Shown: positions 9,587-21,523, counted from the first letter of the stretch. The stretch: 64,000 nucleotides of DNA from Tetragonia tetragonoides (GCA_038025085.1 CM076144.1:46230001-46294000); one strand, 5' to 3'. Numbers and translations are program-made. The notes: generated from the sequence alone by a model not told the origin.

Positions 9587-11679
9587 ATGGTTATGGCGAG
9601 GACCATGAAAGTGAGTAACAAGAATCAATTCTTGTGGTTCCATCAAAACCTACAAAAAACGAATCGAAAGAGCTTTCAGACATAGACGACCAACAAGCCC
9701 TACGAGTTCAGTTCCCGGTGATCATGTATTTCAGAGGAAATCATCTAAAGCAAAGGAAACTAGACCCAGCAAAAGTGATCAAACAGGCACTTTCTGAGGC
9801 ATTGGTTTTTTATTATCCCTTTGCAGGTAGAATCCGTGAAGGTCCCAACAGGAAGTTCATTGTGGACTGCAACTGTCAAGGTGTGATGTTTGTTGAAGCT
9901 GATGCAGATGTCGCGCTTAAGGACATTCAGGGTCAGATCCTCCCTCCATGTCCCTTCTTGGAGGAGCTTCTCTTTAATGTTCCTGGCTCTGATGGGATCA
10001 CTGGTTGCCCATTGTTATTATTTCAGGTGATTTATATGTTCTTCCAAACTTACTTATTAGGCCAACTATTTATGTAGTAGGTGATTTATATACTCTCAAT
10101 GGGTATTTAAAGCTCCTTATTTAGTGTTACTTTATGCAATGTTCTCTTCAATTTTTTTGCCGAAGTTTTTAGTAAAGTTCAGTTTATTTCAATAAATTTT
10201 AATTTAACACGGTAAGGAAAAGTTCACTTAAGTAAAAAAAAAAAGTTTAATTAACTAATAAATTCATTTCACTTTGGTAAAAATAAGTGAAATCTGACTG
10301 CTTCTTATTGCAATTAAGTAAAAAGAAGTTTACCAACAAGCAGGGTGGTGGTCTAGTGGTTCCAAGCTTACTCCCAAGTGGTTTGGTAAGGCAAGGTCAT
10401 GGGTTCGAATCCCCATTCCCCCCATGTCTTGTGTCTGCTGGCTTCTAGGAACTATACTAGTCTCTTGTTGGTGCTACATTGACGGGACCAGTGCTTGCGC
10501 TGGTTGTTCAGTTAGTCTGACATGTTTACTGTTGAACACGAGAGTCCGAACATGATGTAGCTATATAAGTTTAGTAAAAAGAATGTGAAGAGAAGAAGGC
10601 CTAAAGTAAGTATTGAACATTTCAATATATGCAGGTGACTCGTTTTACATGCGGAGGTTATACATTGGGAATACGATTCAATCATACTATATGTGACGTG
10701 CAAGGATTTGTGGAACTGTTGAATGCCATGAGTGAACTATCAAGAGGATCCGGAGTGCCTTCGGTAGTACCAATCTGGCAGAGGGACCTTCTACGTGCTC
10801 GATGCCCCCCAACGGTGACATTTACCCATGATGAATATAAAGAGGTACTGTAATTAACTAGGACTTAGCACAAATTAAAGTGAATGAGTTACTTCAATCT
10901 ATCGATCACTAGTCTGTGACACATGCATATTTATTTTTCAGCACAATGAAATCCACGATCAAGCAAACAATGAAGAAGACAATAATAATAATATGGTCGA
11001 AGGATCCTTCTATTTCAGTCCCAAAGACATGCAAGCAATTCGCCGTCAGTTGCCAACACACCTCCAACGTTCTTGCTCTACCTATGATCTACTATGTGCT
11101 TGCATATGGAAGTGTCGAACAATTGCTCTACGACTTGATCATGAGGAGACTGTAAGGCTTTCCTATGTGGTTAACGTACGACTTATAATGTCGCTGCCTA
11201 GAGGTTATTACGGTAATTCAGTGGCTTACCCAGCCATAACCACTAAAGTTAAGCAGTTCTATTCGGACAATTGGTTAGCTTATGCCTTAGAATTAATCAA
11301 GGACGCGAAAGCTAGAGTGAACGAGGAGTATGTTCGATCAGTAATGGATCTTATGGTCGTCAAGGGAAGGCCAAACTCAAAGAGGTCTATGACTTGGATT
11401 CCTACAAACTTAACGCGGCTAGGGTTAGAAAATGTGAATTTCGGTTGGGAAATTCCATTGTATTGTGGTACTCCTAGGACGATTGATCATGTGTCAAGCA
11501 TTTTCACAAGATTTAAGAATGATAAAGGAGAAGATGTGATAATTGTGCCAGTGAATTTGCCACTACAAGCCATGTTAAGGTTTCAAAAGGAGTTGGCAAG
11601 GGTACTAGTTAATAATGGGGATACAAATCATACTAGCTTCAATGTTTTACAGCCCGTTTTTGTAAGATCAATGCTGTAA
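9587..11679 (+). pseudogene. BAHD acyltransferase copy 2 (benzyl alcohol O-benzoyltransferase-like), damaged N-terminus
   Basis: Exons: about 9605-10026 (donor CAG|GTGATT), 10635-10844 (acceptor GCAG|GTGACT, donor GAG|GTACTG) and 10942-11679 (acceptor TTCAG|CACAAT). From 9634 on the frame is open and encodes about 445 residues, with HTICD for the HxxxD motif. The start is broken. ATGs at 9587, 9593 and 9605 share a frame that ends at a TAG at 9683. The BAHD frame has a TAA at 9616-9618 where copies 1 and 3 encode VRRQ, consistent with a one-base deletion there. The first in-frame ATG after it is 9724, about 30 codons into the open frame. The DFGWG motif reads NFGWE. A SINE lies in intron 1. 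A non-ATG or alternative upstream start could rescue it, but I see none. Confidence 0.75.
10341..10575 (+). mobile_element. tRNA-derived SINE in intron 1 of BAHD copy 2
   Basis: Begins with an A-box-like TGGTCTAGTGG, followed about 60 nt later by a B-box GGTTCGAATCC, the internal RNA polymerase III promoter of tRNA-derived SINEs. The body matches the copy at 8013-8215. The spacing of the two boxes is too long for a tRNA and no cloverleaf can be folded. It lies in the sense direction of the host gene. Confidence 0.75.
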
Positions 11680-11817
11680 GTTAACGTTAATTGCTGAATA
11701 AACTGCTCGGATCGCCTATTAATTATTTCCACATTGATGAACATAGACTACATATATATATTACGTCTTCTTGTCCCAGCTCAACGATATTTCAATAGAG
11801 CCGTAGAACTTTTAAGT

Positions 11818-12154
11818 GTGTTTTACAAAAGATGAATCAAAAGAACTACATATAGATGACCAAGAATTTCTTCAGATGCAGATCCTGGTCATTATGTGAT
11901 CAAAGATGCATTAGCTGAGGCACTGGTTTACTAATACCCCTTTGCAGGTAGGCTCCGGCGGGATGGCCCCAACCACCGGAAGCTCATCGTCGATTGCAAC
12001 GCCGAAGGCATGTTGTTTGTTGAAGCTGATGCTGATGTTACATTGAAGGAGATTGAGGGACAGATTCTCCCTCCATGTCCTTTATTAGAGGAGCTTCTCT
12101 TGGATGTTTCGGGCTCCCAATGACATCATAGGTTGCCCATTATTATTATTTCAG
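11818..12154 (+). pseudogene. BAHD exon-1 fragment
   Basis: Matches exon 1 of the other BAHD copies, from KDESKEL through [37 protein letters not shown] and [12 protein letters not shown] to the TTTCAG|GTAACT donor. It lacks the start, has a deletion after LVIM that removes the RGN..LDPAK segment, has a TAA in place of a Tyr codon before YPFAG, and has a late frameshift. No exons 2 or 3 follow. It is a relic of an additional tandem copy or of an unequal exchange with copy 2. Confidence 0.85.
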
Positions 12155-12305
12155 GTAACTTAACTTAACTACTGCCCCCGCCCTTCCCATATAATAAATT
12201 AAAGATTAATTCACCTTGAGCTTGTTTATAATACTAGTGAGGTATTCCACCTATTGCCTATTAATTTTGGGTTGTAATCTCCTTGATATTATAAGCACTC
12301 TCTTC

Positions 12306-12440
12306 TTTTTTTTTTTGGATAAGTAGGCGTTTTTCATTAAATCATCAATAATCAATTACAAGAAAGAAAGTTTGCAAAAGAAAAACGCTAAAGTACACAC
12401 TCATGATAGCATCATGCAATCACTAATCTCCACCTTTTAG
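12306..12440 (-). mobile_element. LINE 3' end remnant, minus strand
   Basis: Read on the minus strand, the sequence runs to AAAAACGCCTACTTATCC followed by an A-run, as seen at plant LINE 3' termini. Only about 135 bp are left and no coding part is recognised. It is head-to-head with the plus-strand LINE that follows. Confidence 0.45.
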
Positions 12441-12444
12441 CCAC

Positions 12445-13554
12445 TCTTTGCTTGGTAGCCTGGGACATAGTATGCAGACCAAGGAAAAATGGTGGAATAA
12501 ATATCAAGAATTGCAAATGGTTCAACATAGCTCTAAATGGGAAGCATATCTGGGATTTAGCCACTAAAAAGGATACACTGTGGGTAAAATGGATAAGTGG
12601 GGTGTATCTGAAAGGAGAAATTTATGGAACTATGATCCAGTGTGGGGTTCTAGTTGGTACTGGAAAAAGCTCAACAAAATCAAGAGCTATTTCCATGATC
12701 AATATACAGCTAGAGGAGTGTGGAAGAATACACCTGATGGGATATACTCAGCAGCAAGTGGATACAGAATGCTAATAGGAGACATGCCAAAGCACAGACA
12801 TGCTGATTTGATTTGGGGGAAGATCTCTATGCCTAGACAAAGCTTCTGCCTGTGGCTGGATCAAATGGGCAGGTTACTAACTAAAGACAGGATGCAGAAG
12901 ATGGGTTTCCTGAATGGAGATGCAATGTGTCACCTGTGCTAGCAGAAACAAGAAGACCACAACCACCTGTTCTTCAACTGTAGTATGTCCACAGAAGTTA
13001 TGGTGCAGCTAAGGGGTTGGATGCAAATGTCAGCAAAAGCAAACACAGTCCAGGGCATGCTCAACTGGATAAGCAGGCAAAAGTGTTCAAGATTCAGAAA
13101 GGAAGTGTATGCAGCAGGGCTTGCAGCAGCAGTGTACTGGATATGGAGATGCAGGAACATTCAGCACTTTGAGGGGAGCAGAATACCACTGTCACAGATT
13201 ATGCAGTAGATCCAGCTGGTAGTCAGAACCAGGATACAGCAATGCAGCAGCAAAAAGAAGATCAACAGCAAGGACAAGAATTGGATAGGGTTTCTGTAAT
13301 CTGTTATGTTCTTATTTTATCTGTGTAGCTACTGTAAATAGGAAAGCTTGTATTATGAATCAGATGTGAGGAGCCACTGAGTGTAGTGTGTTGGTCCAAC
13401 AATGAAGGGTCTGTTTGGTTGTAAAGGGCTGTAGATCCTAAGGAACCCTACCTAGTAGGTGGCCTTGTATTTACAGTACCTATGGGCTGTAATTTTGTTA
13501 CATTACAGCAAGTAATAATACAAGCTTCTGATTTGCACCAAAAAAAAAAAAAAA
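12445..13554 (+). mobile_element. 5'-truncated LINE, degenerate
   Basis: Only the 3' end of a non-LTR retrotransposon is present. It encodes the C-terminal region after reverse transcriptase: VAWDIVCRPRKNGG, a tryptophan-rich stretch (WWYWKK-like), and a zf-RVT-type region (IWGKISMPRQSFCLWL, CHLC.. HNHLFFNC). There is a frameshift near 12620 and a TAG at about 12940, so it is dead. The 3' UTR ends in a 15-nt A-run at 13540-13554 that directly abuts the gypsy coding sequence. No target duplication was found. Confidence 0.8.
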
Positions 13555-15270
13555 CACGGATCTCGGATGATCATTAGGTGATGAACTGGCTAACTTGGCT
13601 AGGGCATTCGCCTCTTGGTTCTCAGACCTAGGGATGTGTTTGACTTTGAAATTGTCATACTTCTCAATCGCCTGTTTGACCTTGGCAAGGTATTTTTGCA
13701 TGGTGTCCTCTCTGGCCTCATAGTCGCCATTTATGTGCCCTACAACCAATTGAGAGTCTATGAAGGCTTTGATGTATTTTGCCCCTGCAGCAGAGCACAT
13801 TTTCATTCCTGCCACCAATGCTTCATACTCGGCTTCATTGTTGGAGGCTGGGAATAGGAATCTCATGGCGTATTCGTACTTGTTACCCTCGGGGCTGATC
13901 ATGATGATTCCGGCCCCGCTGCCATGCGATGTGGCTGAGCCGTCGATGTATAGTCTCCAGAATTCAGCCGTCTCTTCTTTCTTATCAGGTCCAATAGTGC
14001 ATTCCACTATGAAGTCAGAAAGGGTCTGTGCTTTTATGGCGCGGCGAGGTTCAAATTGTAACCCGTAGGGTCCCAATTCGACCGACCATTTTAGCATTCG
14101 ACCAGAAAAGGTTGGATTCTCCAGTATCTTCATCAAAGGTTGGTTTGTAAGTACCACGACTTGATGTGAATCGAAGTATGGTTTTAGCTTTCTGCTAGCC
14201 ATGAGGAGGGCGAGGCCGAACTTCTCTATCTCAAGGTATCGAGTTTCAGCCCCTGCAAGGGCATGGCTAACATAGTAGATTGGGACCTGAATCGCCTCTC
14301 TTTCCACAATCAGGGCTGCGCTGATCGCCTTTTCTGCTACTGACAGATACAAGTATAGCACTTCTTTTCGGGCGGGGCTCACCATTCTCGGTAGTTGGGC
14401 CAAGTATTATTTCAAATTATCGAACGCTGACTCTGCTTTGGGCGTCCATTCATACTTGCCTTTCTTCTTCAGTATATCAAAGAAAGGGAGACATCGCTCC
14501 GCTAATTTAGACATAAACCGTCTTAGGGCAGCGACACATCCTGTAAGTTTCTGTATCTCTTTAATATTTCTTGGGGCTTGCATGTCGATCACTGCTTGGA
14601 CCTTGTCTGGGTTTGCGTTGATTCCCTTTTGCCTGATGACATAGCCTAGGAATTTCCAAGCCTCCACCCCAAAAGTACACTTCTTGGGGTTGAGTTTCAT
14701 CCTGAACTTCCGCAAAGTTTCGAATGTCTCTTTGAGGTCGCTGATGTGGTCGACGGTTGTCACACTCTTCACTATCATATCATCGACATACGCTTCCATA
14801 TTCCTTCCCAACTGATCAGCAAAAAGTTTGTTCACTAAGCGCTGGTAGGTGGCGCCAACGTTTTTAAGTCCGAACGGCATTGCTGTGTAGCAGAACAGAC
14901 CTCGTTCCGTAACAAATGTTGTGTGCTCCTGGTCGTCAGGGTGAAGAGCTAGCTGATGGTAGCCTGAAAAGGCGTCCAGGAAGCTAAGGGCTCCATGACC
15001 AGCCGTGGAGTCAACCAGTCCTTCGATCCTGGGTAGAGGGAAGCTATCCTTAGGACACGCCTTGTTCAAGTCCATGAAGTAGACGCACATACGCCAGGAG
15101 CCGCCGGATTTCTTCACCATTACTACATTAGCCACCCACTCTGGGTATTGGCACTCTCTGATAAACCCCGCCTCTAGGAGTTTCTTAACCTCTTCTTGGA
15201 CTGCGGCGTTTTTTCTCAGGGCCCAGATTTCTCTTTTTTTGTTTGACCGGTTTAATCCGGGGGACGACAC
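13555..15270 (-). pseudogene. Gypsy reverse transcriptase, RNase H and archaeal-type RNase H
   Basis: Reading leftwards from 15270: a reverse transcriptase with LEAGFIRE, PFGLKN and the catalytic YVDDMIV, ending in an in-frame TAA at 14407. The same frame then continues as the RNase H linked to RT (NQPLMKIL, KWSVELGPY) and a second RNase H with YIDGSA, NNEAEYEAL and DSQLVVG, whose acidic residues are present. The protein would copy the element's RNA and remove the RNA strand. The frame joins the upstream protease region by a single-base shift in an A-run near 15210. Integrase is missing. Confidence 0.85.
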
Positions 15271-18093
15271 TTAGTTTGTGGATGATGACTTCTGGGTCAA
15301 TGCCAGGCATCTCTCCCATAGAGAATGCAAATATGTCCTGATACTCAATGAGGAGCTGGTGGATCTTGCTTTGGGTTTCTTGACCAAGCATCCCCCCAAC
15401 CCTCACTGTACGCTCTGGGAGAGTGGAGTCTAGGGCGAGCTCTGTAACCTCTTCCATTGGCTCTGGATGGTGCTCAAACTTAACCCTCACATCGATCTCT
15501 AGTGCATCGATCGACATAATGCTTGGTCCCAATTCTTTGGGCGGCTCTGACTCTTCTAACTTCCGCTTTTTACCAGCCGGTGGGTCTTTGAGGGAGGCCT
15601 TGCTGCTCTCGGGAATGTCGGAGACATCTAATGGATCCGCCCTTACTGCAGGATGGAGCTTTAGGGAAGTGTAGTAACACTCTCTCACCTCTGCCTGGCT
15701 TCCACATAGCATACCCACTGTTCCATCATCACATTCGAACTTCAGCATCAGCATATGGGTGGCGATGACAGCTTTGATCTTATTTAGGGTTGGTCGTCCA
15801 ATAAGGGCGTTGTATGCCAACGGAACATCAAAGACAAGGAAATCGACATCGATAGTACTTTGTTGAGTTTCTTATCCCCTACTCTGACTTTCAGCTTGAC
15901 AGTTCCCAACGGCTCGACGTTGTGGCCACCAAAGCCTACCCCTGGGGAGGCGTATCTGAACATGTTTTCCTCGCCCCTAGCAAGCTTTTGTAAGCAGTTA
16001 ATGTGGATGACATCGGCTGAGCTGCCGGTGTCTATTAGAATTTTAGGAACTATCAGATCACTTATCTTCATTTGGACGACCAAGGGGTCGTCGTGGGGTA
16101 GGTGCAGGTCTTGTCTATCTTGCGCCTTGAAAGTCATTTCCGGAATGGTGAGGGGTTTCACCATCAAGTTTTGTTTGAGACTTCTAACATAGGTTTTCCT
16201 TCCCGCAACCGCTGGGCCTCCTGAGGCGAAGCCTCCTGAGATTACTGCACAAAATTTCGTGCTAGCACTACCCTCTGCTTCGTCAATGGGTTTAACCGAA
16301 TGAATGGTCTTGCCCTTCGACTCCTTGAGGTATTTATTCAACTTACCCTCTTTGGCCCACGCCCTGAGCACTCGATCAAGGAACCTGCATGTGCTCGTGT
16401 AATGGCCATGCTCTTTATGGTACTCACAAAACTTTGCTTTGTTCCTGTACTGCTCGGGGGTTGTAAGGGGTGGAGGCGTTGGCAAGGTCATCTCGTCCCT
16501 TATCTCCATAAATATGGTCCGTATATCCGCTTTGAAGGGTGAGGGCTCCTTTTCCTGGAACTTTCCTTCGGGCGCACGCCCATTAGGGGGCCTCTTGTTC
16601 TTTGGCTTGTTTTCAATGGCAAACGCCCGTTCATGGGGTTTCCTCTTCCTTGGCCTCTTTAACCCTACCAAGTCTGTAGCGATTAGGTAGGCATATGCTT
16701 TCTGCATCAAGTAGGCAAAAGAATTATTCGTCTTCTTGGCGAGTGAGAATTTAAGGTCCTCATCCTGCAGGTCGTTCATGAAGGCGATGTAGGAGGCTTC
16801 GTCTGAAAGGTGAGCGATTTGACTAGCCTCGTCATTAAACCTCTTGAGGTAACTTCTGAGATTTTCATTCTCCATTTGAACGATCCCTTGAAGATGGACA
16901 CTTGTTTTCTATTTCTGTTTGTGTGCCATAAATCTGTCTGAAAATTCTTTGGCCAACTGGTCAAAGTTATGGATGCTTGCTGGGGTGAGGTTTTTGAGCC
17001 ACGTCAAAGCTGTGCCCGTTAGGGTAGACTGGAAATATCGGCACCAGACCGCGTTACTGGCGGCTTGTAACATCATTTTTGATTCAAATATAGCCAAGTG
17101 GTCGTCTGGGTCTGTTTTTCCAGCGTAAGATGGCATCGACGGCACTCTGGGTTTTGGGGGCATGGGGGCGTTCATAATAGCTTTGCTGAACGGTAGAGGC
17201 ATTAGTGGGAGCCTACCCGTGGGACCTAGGCGATCGCTCAAGGGGCGACTGAACCCAACCCCGTCACCTTTGGGTGGGTCATGTTCATAGTCATCATATT
17301 CGGTGTTATTGTTTTCATAATTGTCATACTCGCCCCCATAGCCTGGATCGTACTCACTCGCCCCATATGCATCCTCCTCATATTCACCCGCCCCAAAATC
17401 TGAGTAGATAGGGAAGGGTTGTTTACCTTGAGACCTGGGCATGGACGACGCCTCCGATGTGAGATGAAGTAAAGGCTGGTTGTTTGCCATGACAGCGGTA
17501 GAGGTCGACCTCTCCAAGTGTTTCTGTTGAGAGTAGAGCAGCTTCTTGTTGTTTAAGTACACGTGAGCGTCTACCTAGGAATGGTCCCCAGGGTGGGCGA
17601 GTCGTGAATGGGTCTCTTGGGCAACCTGTGGGTCAATAGGCCTCTTACCCTTACGCTTTGAGAGCTGGCGGGTGCTTTTTCCAGGGTTTGGGCGAGTCAT
17701 TATGGAGGGATCTTGGCGACCGAGAATTATGAGAATGTGGCGACTGCCCACCTGGCGTCCACCTTGATTGGGGTTTTGACGAGTGGACTGCGACGGGTTG
17801 GGGCGAGGTGTAGCATGAAGTCTGGGTTGAGTCGCCGCAGCCACTTGAGCGAGCATTCTCGCCCCTTTCTTCATCTCTCTATGGAAGAGATCCATCATAG
17901 ACTTCTGCATGTTGAACATGGATTTTTGCATGCTATGCATGGACTTCTCGAGGTGCTTTTCTGTGACGTACTGGGCTTGACAAGCTGAGCCCCGACCCGA
18001 GTGGCCTCCCGAGGATTGGGGGGTCTCACTAGACTGTGGTGACTTTCTAGTCTCGTCCTCCACGCGGAAACCAGCTTCTTCCAAAGTCTCCAT
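15185..18093 (-). pseudogene. Gypsy gag and aspartic protease region
   Basis: Likely gag start at 18093 (METLEEAGFRVED). The frame runs through basic, Gln/Asn-rich gag and the retrotransposon gag core (TALTWLKNLTP, FSDRFMAHKQK). In-frame TAG codons lie at 17575 and about 16909, with coding clearly resuming after both. A CX2-type knuckle region (CEYHKEHGHYTSTC) and the protease active site (LIDTGSSADV) follow. One single-base shift near 15860 separates LNKVL from the correct VPLAYNALIGRPTL frame. Gag packages the RNA and the protease matures the polyprotein. Confidence 0.8.
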
Positions 18094-18198
18094 TTGGTTT
18101 TGGTAGAGAGGTTGAGAGTTGGGGGAGAAGAAAGTATGTAATCTCTGGATCTTGTGGAGTAGACCATTCAACAAAGGGCTTCCCACAGACGGGGCCGA

Positions 18199-18739
18199 TG
18201 TTTCAGGGTTCTTTTCTGAGGGGTCGACTTGAAGTAGGTCGAGGTGAGGGAGCTCCGGAGCTGAGAGTCTAAACAGGTGACCTGCAAAAAAGAGCACGTG
18301 ACTGCCCCGGGGGATTTTTCGGGAGGGGGTCCCTCCGACGGTCAAGTCAGATATTTTTGCAGGAAGAGAGAGAGAAAGTCCAGAGAGAATCTAGAAAGTT
18401 GTCCTAGAGAGAGAGAATCAAAAGTTACCTGAAATGACTAGTGACCACATATTTATAGGACATCAGCTTTAGGGCACGCGATTCCGTACCCTGTCAAATG
18501 TCAGGCGGAAACCTCAGCGCATCGATAAATGGGCCTGCCATTTACAGTATTTTATGGGCCAGACTTGTCAGCTCAAATCATACTGACGCGCTAAGGAATA
18601 TTCCCGGGATTGTAGGGGGCTTTCTCTTACAGCCCATCGGCTGCCACGTGTCGGCCTACGATTGGCCGTTGACCATCGGACCCCCTCGGGTGACGTGGCG
18701 GTCAAGGGTTGGTCAAAATCCATATTTTGGGTCCCAATA
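18199..18739 (-). repeat. LTR (5' LTR of the Tat-type gypsy element)
   Basis: About 541 bp on the minus strand. It has a TATA box (CCTATAAATATG; plus-strand 18448-18459) and a CT-rich leader. Just past its inner end (18181-18198) lies TCGGCCCCGTCTGTGGGA, close to the TGGCGCCGTCTGTGGGA primer-binding region of many plant gypsy elements. The outer border is set by TATTGGGAC, taken as a mutated TGTTGGGAC. There is no second LTR in the window for comparison. Confidence 0.6.
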
Positions 18740-19352
18740 ATGATGAACCTGTAACTGGGGTTGGTTTATTATCATTTGTGAGCTTCTAATTCAGCAGGAA
18801 CTATTTTAAGCGATTAATTGCAGCTTTTGCTTTATATTCAGCGCTATTGGTTTCTGCTTCTGGTTTGTGAAATTTTAGTTTGGAGTTTAATTTTTGCAAT
18901 TTGTCTCTTCATGTTCGATATTCTGGGATTCAATTAGTTAATTGGGAGACGTGGCTTTACTCCCCCCTCTATTTTGATGGGGTATGGCCCTTTGTGTTTT
19001 TTTTTTTGGAGGGGTCGACCAAACCCCTTAATATTTGCAATAGTGTCGTTGATCCACGGTGGATCAAGTCCACACAGGACAAGCTACCCGGAATAAGTGG
19101 GCAAAGCACCAACTGTGTGCTCTACCTCCTATCCCTGGTGTGACTTATTTTCATATAGGAGTATCTGGCTGTTAGCAATTTAGCATGTAGTACTTTTGCA
19201 AATGCTTTGGCTTTTTTTTTTTTTTTTTGGTTGTTTAGTTGCAGCCATTTAGAATGTTTGTTTGATACCGAAGTTGACAATGATGAATGGGATCAATGTT
19301 ATTGCTTCCCTTCATTAGTTCTTATTGAGTTTGTTAAAAGTAGATAAGTAGA
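18740..19352. other. Non-coding spacer
   Basis: T-rich sequence without a gene. At 19045-19090 a segment GATCCACGGTGGATCAAGTC resembles the TIR of the small MITE at 39464-39596, so a MITE half may be present. Long T-runs lie at 18998 and 19211. Confidence 0.4.
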
Positions 19353-19446
19353 TGGCTGAAACTTTTGCAATGAAAGCCCAAATCTTTCTTCCATATCTAC
19401 TTCTTGTGGCTTGAGACCATTGCCAAGCATCCAATTGAAGGAATGT
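19353..19446 (-). repeat. 94-bp duplicate of the P450 3' coding end
   Basis: Matches 19696-19789 in the same orientation with about two mismatches over 94 bp. The source segment encodes the end of the P450 (from the [10 protein letters not shown] to SLQKF region). It is a detached local duplication about 250 bp downstream of the gene's stop and has no function of its own. Confidence 0.85.
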
Positions 19447-20051
19447 TGACCATTGCCAAGCTATTGCATACACTCGGGGTTTATCCGGTGCACACTCAAA
19501 GAGTAGTGGCTGAGGGTTTCTCGCATAAAAATAAAAATAAAAAAGATAAGTAGATGGAGCGTGACTGCATGATCCTATTCACTGATCCCCAAGTTTACAA
19601 TTAAAATGACCCACAAATCCTTAAAAATCTCTCCTTTTTCCAAGAAGATACATCAATTAATCTTGTTCCCACTTGGACACTGGAAGAGCTTGAAGTGGCT
19701 GAAACTTTTGCAATGAAAGCCCAAATCTTTCTTCCATATTTACTTCCTGTGGCTTGAGACCATTGCCAAGCATCCAATTGAAGGAATGTAGAAGGGTGGC
19801 CAACATTAGGTGCACCATCCTTAAGGCCAAACTCAATCCAGGACATATCCTCCTTCCAGCTCCAAAGGGTATGAGCTCGAAATCTCGCCCTCGTACATCA
19901 ATTTCTCTGTCCAAAAACCTTTCTGGACAAAATGACTCTGGGTTTTCCCATACATTTGAATCTCGGCCAATTGACCACATATTGACCCATATTTGTGCGT
20001 CTTTAGGCACCAAATAGTTGCATAGTTCCACATTTTCTCGAGCCTTGTGGG

Positions 20052-20724
20052 TAGAGGTGTCAAACAGGTCGATCAGGTCGGGTTCGGGTCCGGTCACTTT
20101 CGGTCGGGTCATTTAACAGGTCGGGTCGTTTTATTTTCGGGTTGAGAAAAGCTTGTTCATGACCCAATGTGTTCGGGTTCGGGTCGACCCAACGGGTTGA
20201 ACACTTATTTTTTTAATTTGGTTATAATTGCATAATTAATTTTATTTTCAGCTTTAAAATAAAAAATTGCCATACTATATTAATATTAGACATAAAAGAT
20301 ATGGTTCTAATCTACTTGAAAAATATTTCGTAAGGTTTTCACCTGTTATTGGGTTTTTACTAATGCAAAAGAAGTATCAAAATCCATACCAATATGACAA
20401 TTAGTCAAAATCGTTTCATAAGTAATAGAAAAACTCTTATTTAAGAGAAATATGAAATTATGAATCTCAAAGTTAGTTGATATGTTAGAAATTTTGATAT
20501 GATAAAGTCAATTGTCATCCATTTTTCTCATGTTGAGGTGTTTTATTTTGAACGTCCCAACCCAATGGGTCGACCCAGAGCGGGTTCGGGTTTGACCCAA
20601 TAAATATCGGTTTTTCGGGTTCGGTATGCATCGGGTTTTGAGTTGGAATTCTTTGTTCATGACCCAGACTTTTCGGGTCGGTATGGGTCGAGTTTTCAGG
20701 TCGGATCAAATTTTGACAGCTCTA
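20052..20724. mobile_element. Non-autonomous hAT-like element in P450 exon 2 (GGGTC family)
   Basis: 673 bp with TIRs TAGAGGTGTCAAA / TTTTGACAGCTCTA, flanked by a perfect 8-bp duplication CTTGTGGG at 20044-20051 and 20725-20732. Subterminal arms are dense in GGGTCGGGTT/GACCC words; the core is AT-rich. There is no transposase. An 8-bp TSD with TAG..CTA ends fits hAT. Relatives are at 24198, 27242 and 32667. Confidence 0.9.
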
Positions 20725-20955
20725 CTTGTGGGGTACTAAGAATGGCGCTGGTGGGTGCAGTCTCAGTGTTTCTTTTATTATTGCTTGAAGGTAAGGTAAG
20801 CTTGAGATATCAGGCTCTTGAACTCGACCATCTTTGCCAATGACTTGATCAATTTCTCTTTGAGCTTTTGACATCTTTTCTGGATTGCGCAATAGTTCTG
20901 CCATTGCCCACTCTAATGTGTTGGACGTTGTGTCTGTACCTCCAAGAAATAGTTC

Positions 20956-21523
20956 CTGGTCGATACAAGACAATTCATGATTAAGCATCTTTTTTTCCCC
21001 ATCTAGTGATGTAAATTTGTAATCACTATGACATTCTATTTCACAAAATTACCATTAGTCAATATTAGCAAGTTGACTACAAAAAAAATATGTCTCAAGC
21101 TTCTTGGGTAATTCTTTACCAGAGTTGTTATTTCTTTTTCTTTCTTAGCTAGATTCTATCTGTTTTGTCTTTTTATAACACCCTATTAGAAAGTTCTGAT
21201 CAAAATCCAAACTACCATTCTTGAGACCTCTAAGTAGCAAACTTTTTCCCTTCTTTCTCAGGGTCTAACTCAATACTTTAACGGATCAGACACTTGGGAG
21301 GAGGAGGGGGGTAAAGGGTAAGGAAATCTCTCCCCGCAAATGCTTCTAGTGGAATTTGAGCTTAATTTGGTGGAGAGGGAACCCCACTCAAGTTCTTACC
21401 ATTAGTCTACTTCTTTGGAAGTTGAGAGTAGCTGTCTTGTTGCACTTAGGTGTAGTCAAGAATTTGCGCAAACTAGTATACAGCCTCCAAAAATTTGTAC
21501 TAACCAAAATGGAAAAAACATAC
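20956..21523 (-). other. P450 intron
   Basis: 568-bp intron with donor GTATGT and acceptor CGACCAG|GAA. No inserted element is recognised in it. Confidence 0.8.

Larger units (their letters stand above)
13555..18739 (-). mobile_element. Ty3/gypsy retrotransposon, Tat type, 3'-truncated
   Basis: A minus-strand element running from an LTR at the right (18199-18739) through gag, protease, reverse transcriptase, RNase H and a second, archaeal-type RNase H. The double RNase H is characteristic of the Tat clade. Integrase and the 3' LTR are absent: coding stops where the poly(A) of the neighbouring LINE begins. Decay is by a few in-frame TAG/TAA codons and single-base shifts, so the element is old but readable. 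Confidence 0.85.

Noticed and set aside
10341..10420. Possible tRNA gene with A- and B-boxes
   Set aside because: Box spacing is too long and no cloverleaf forms; a second copy (8013) shows it is a SINE.
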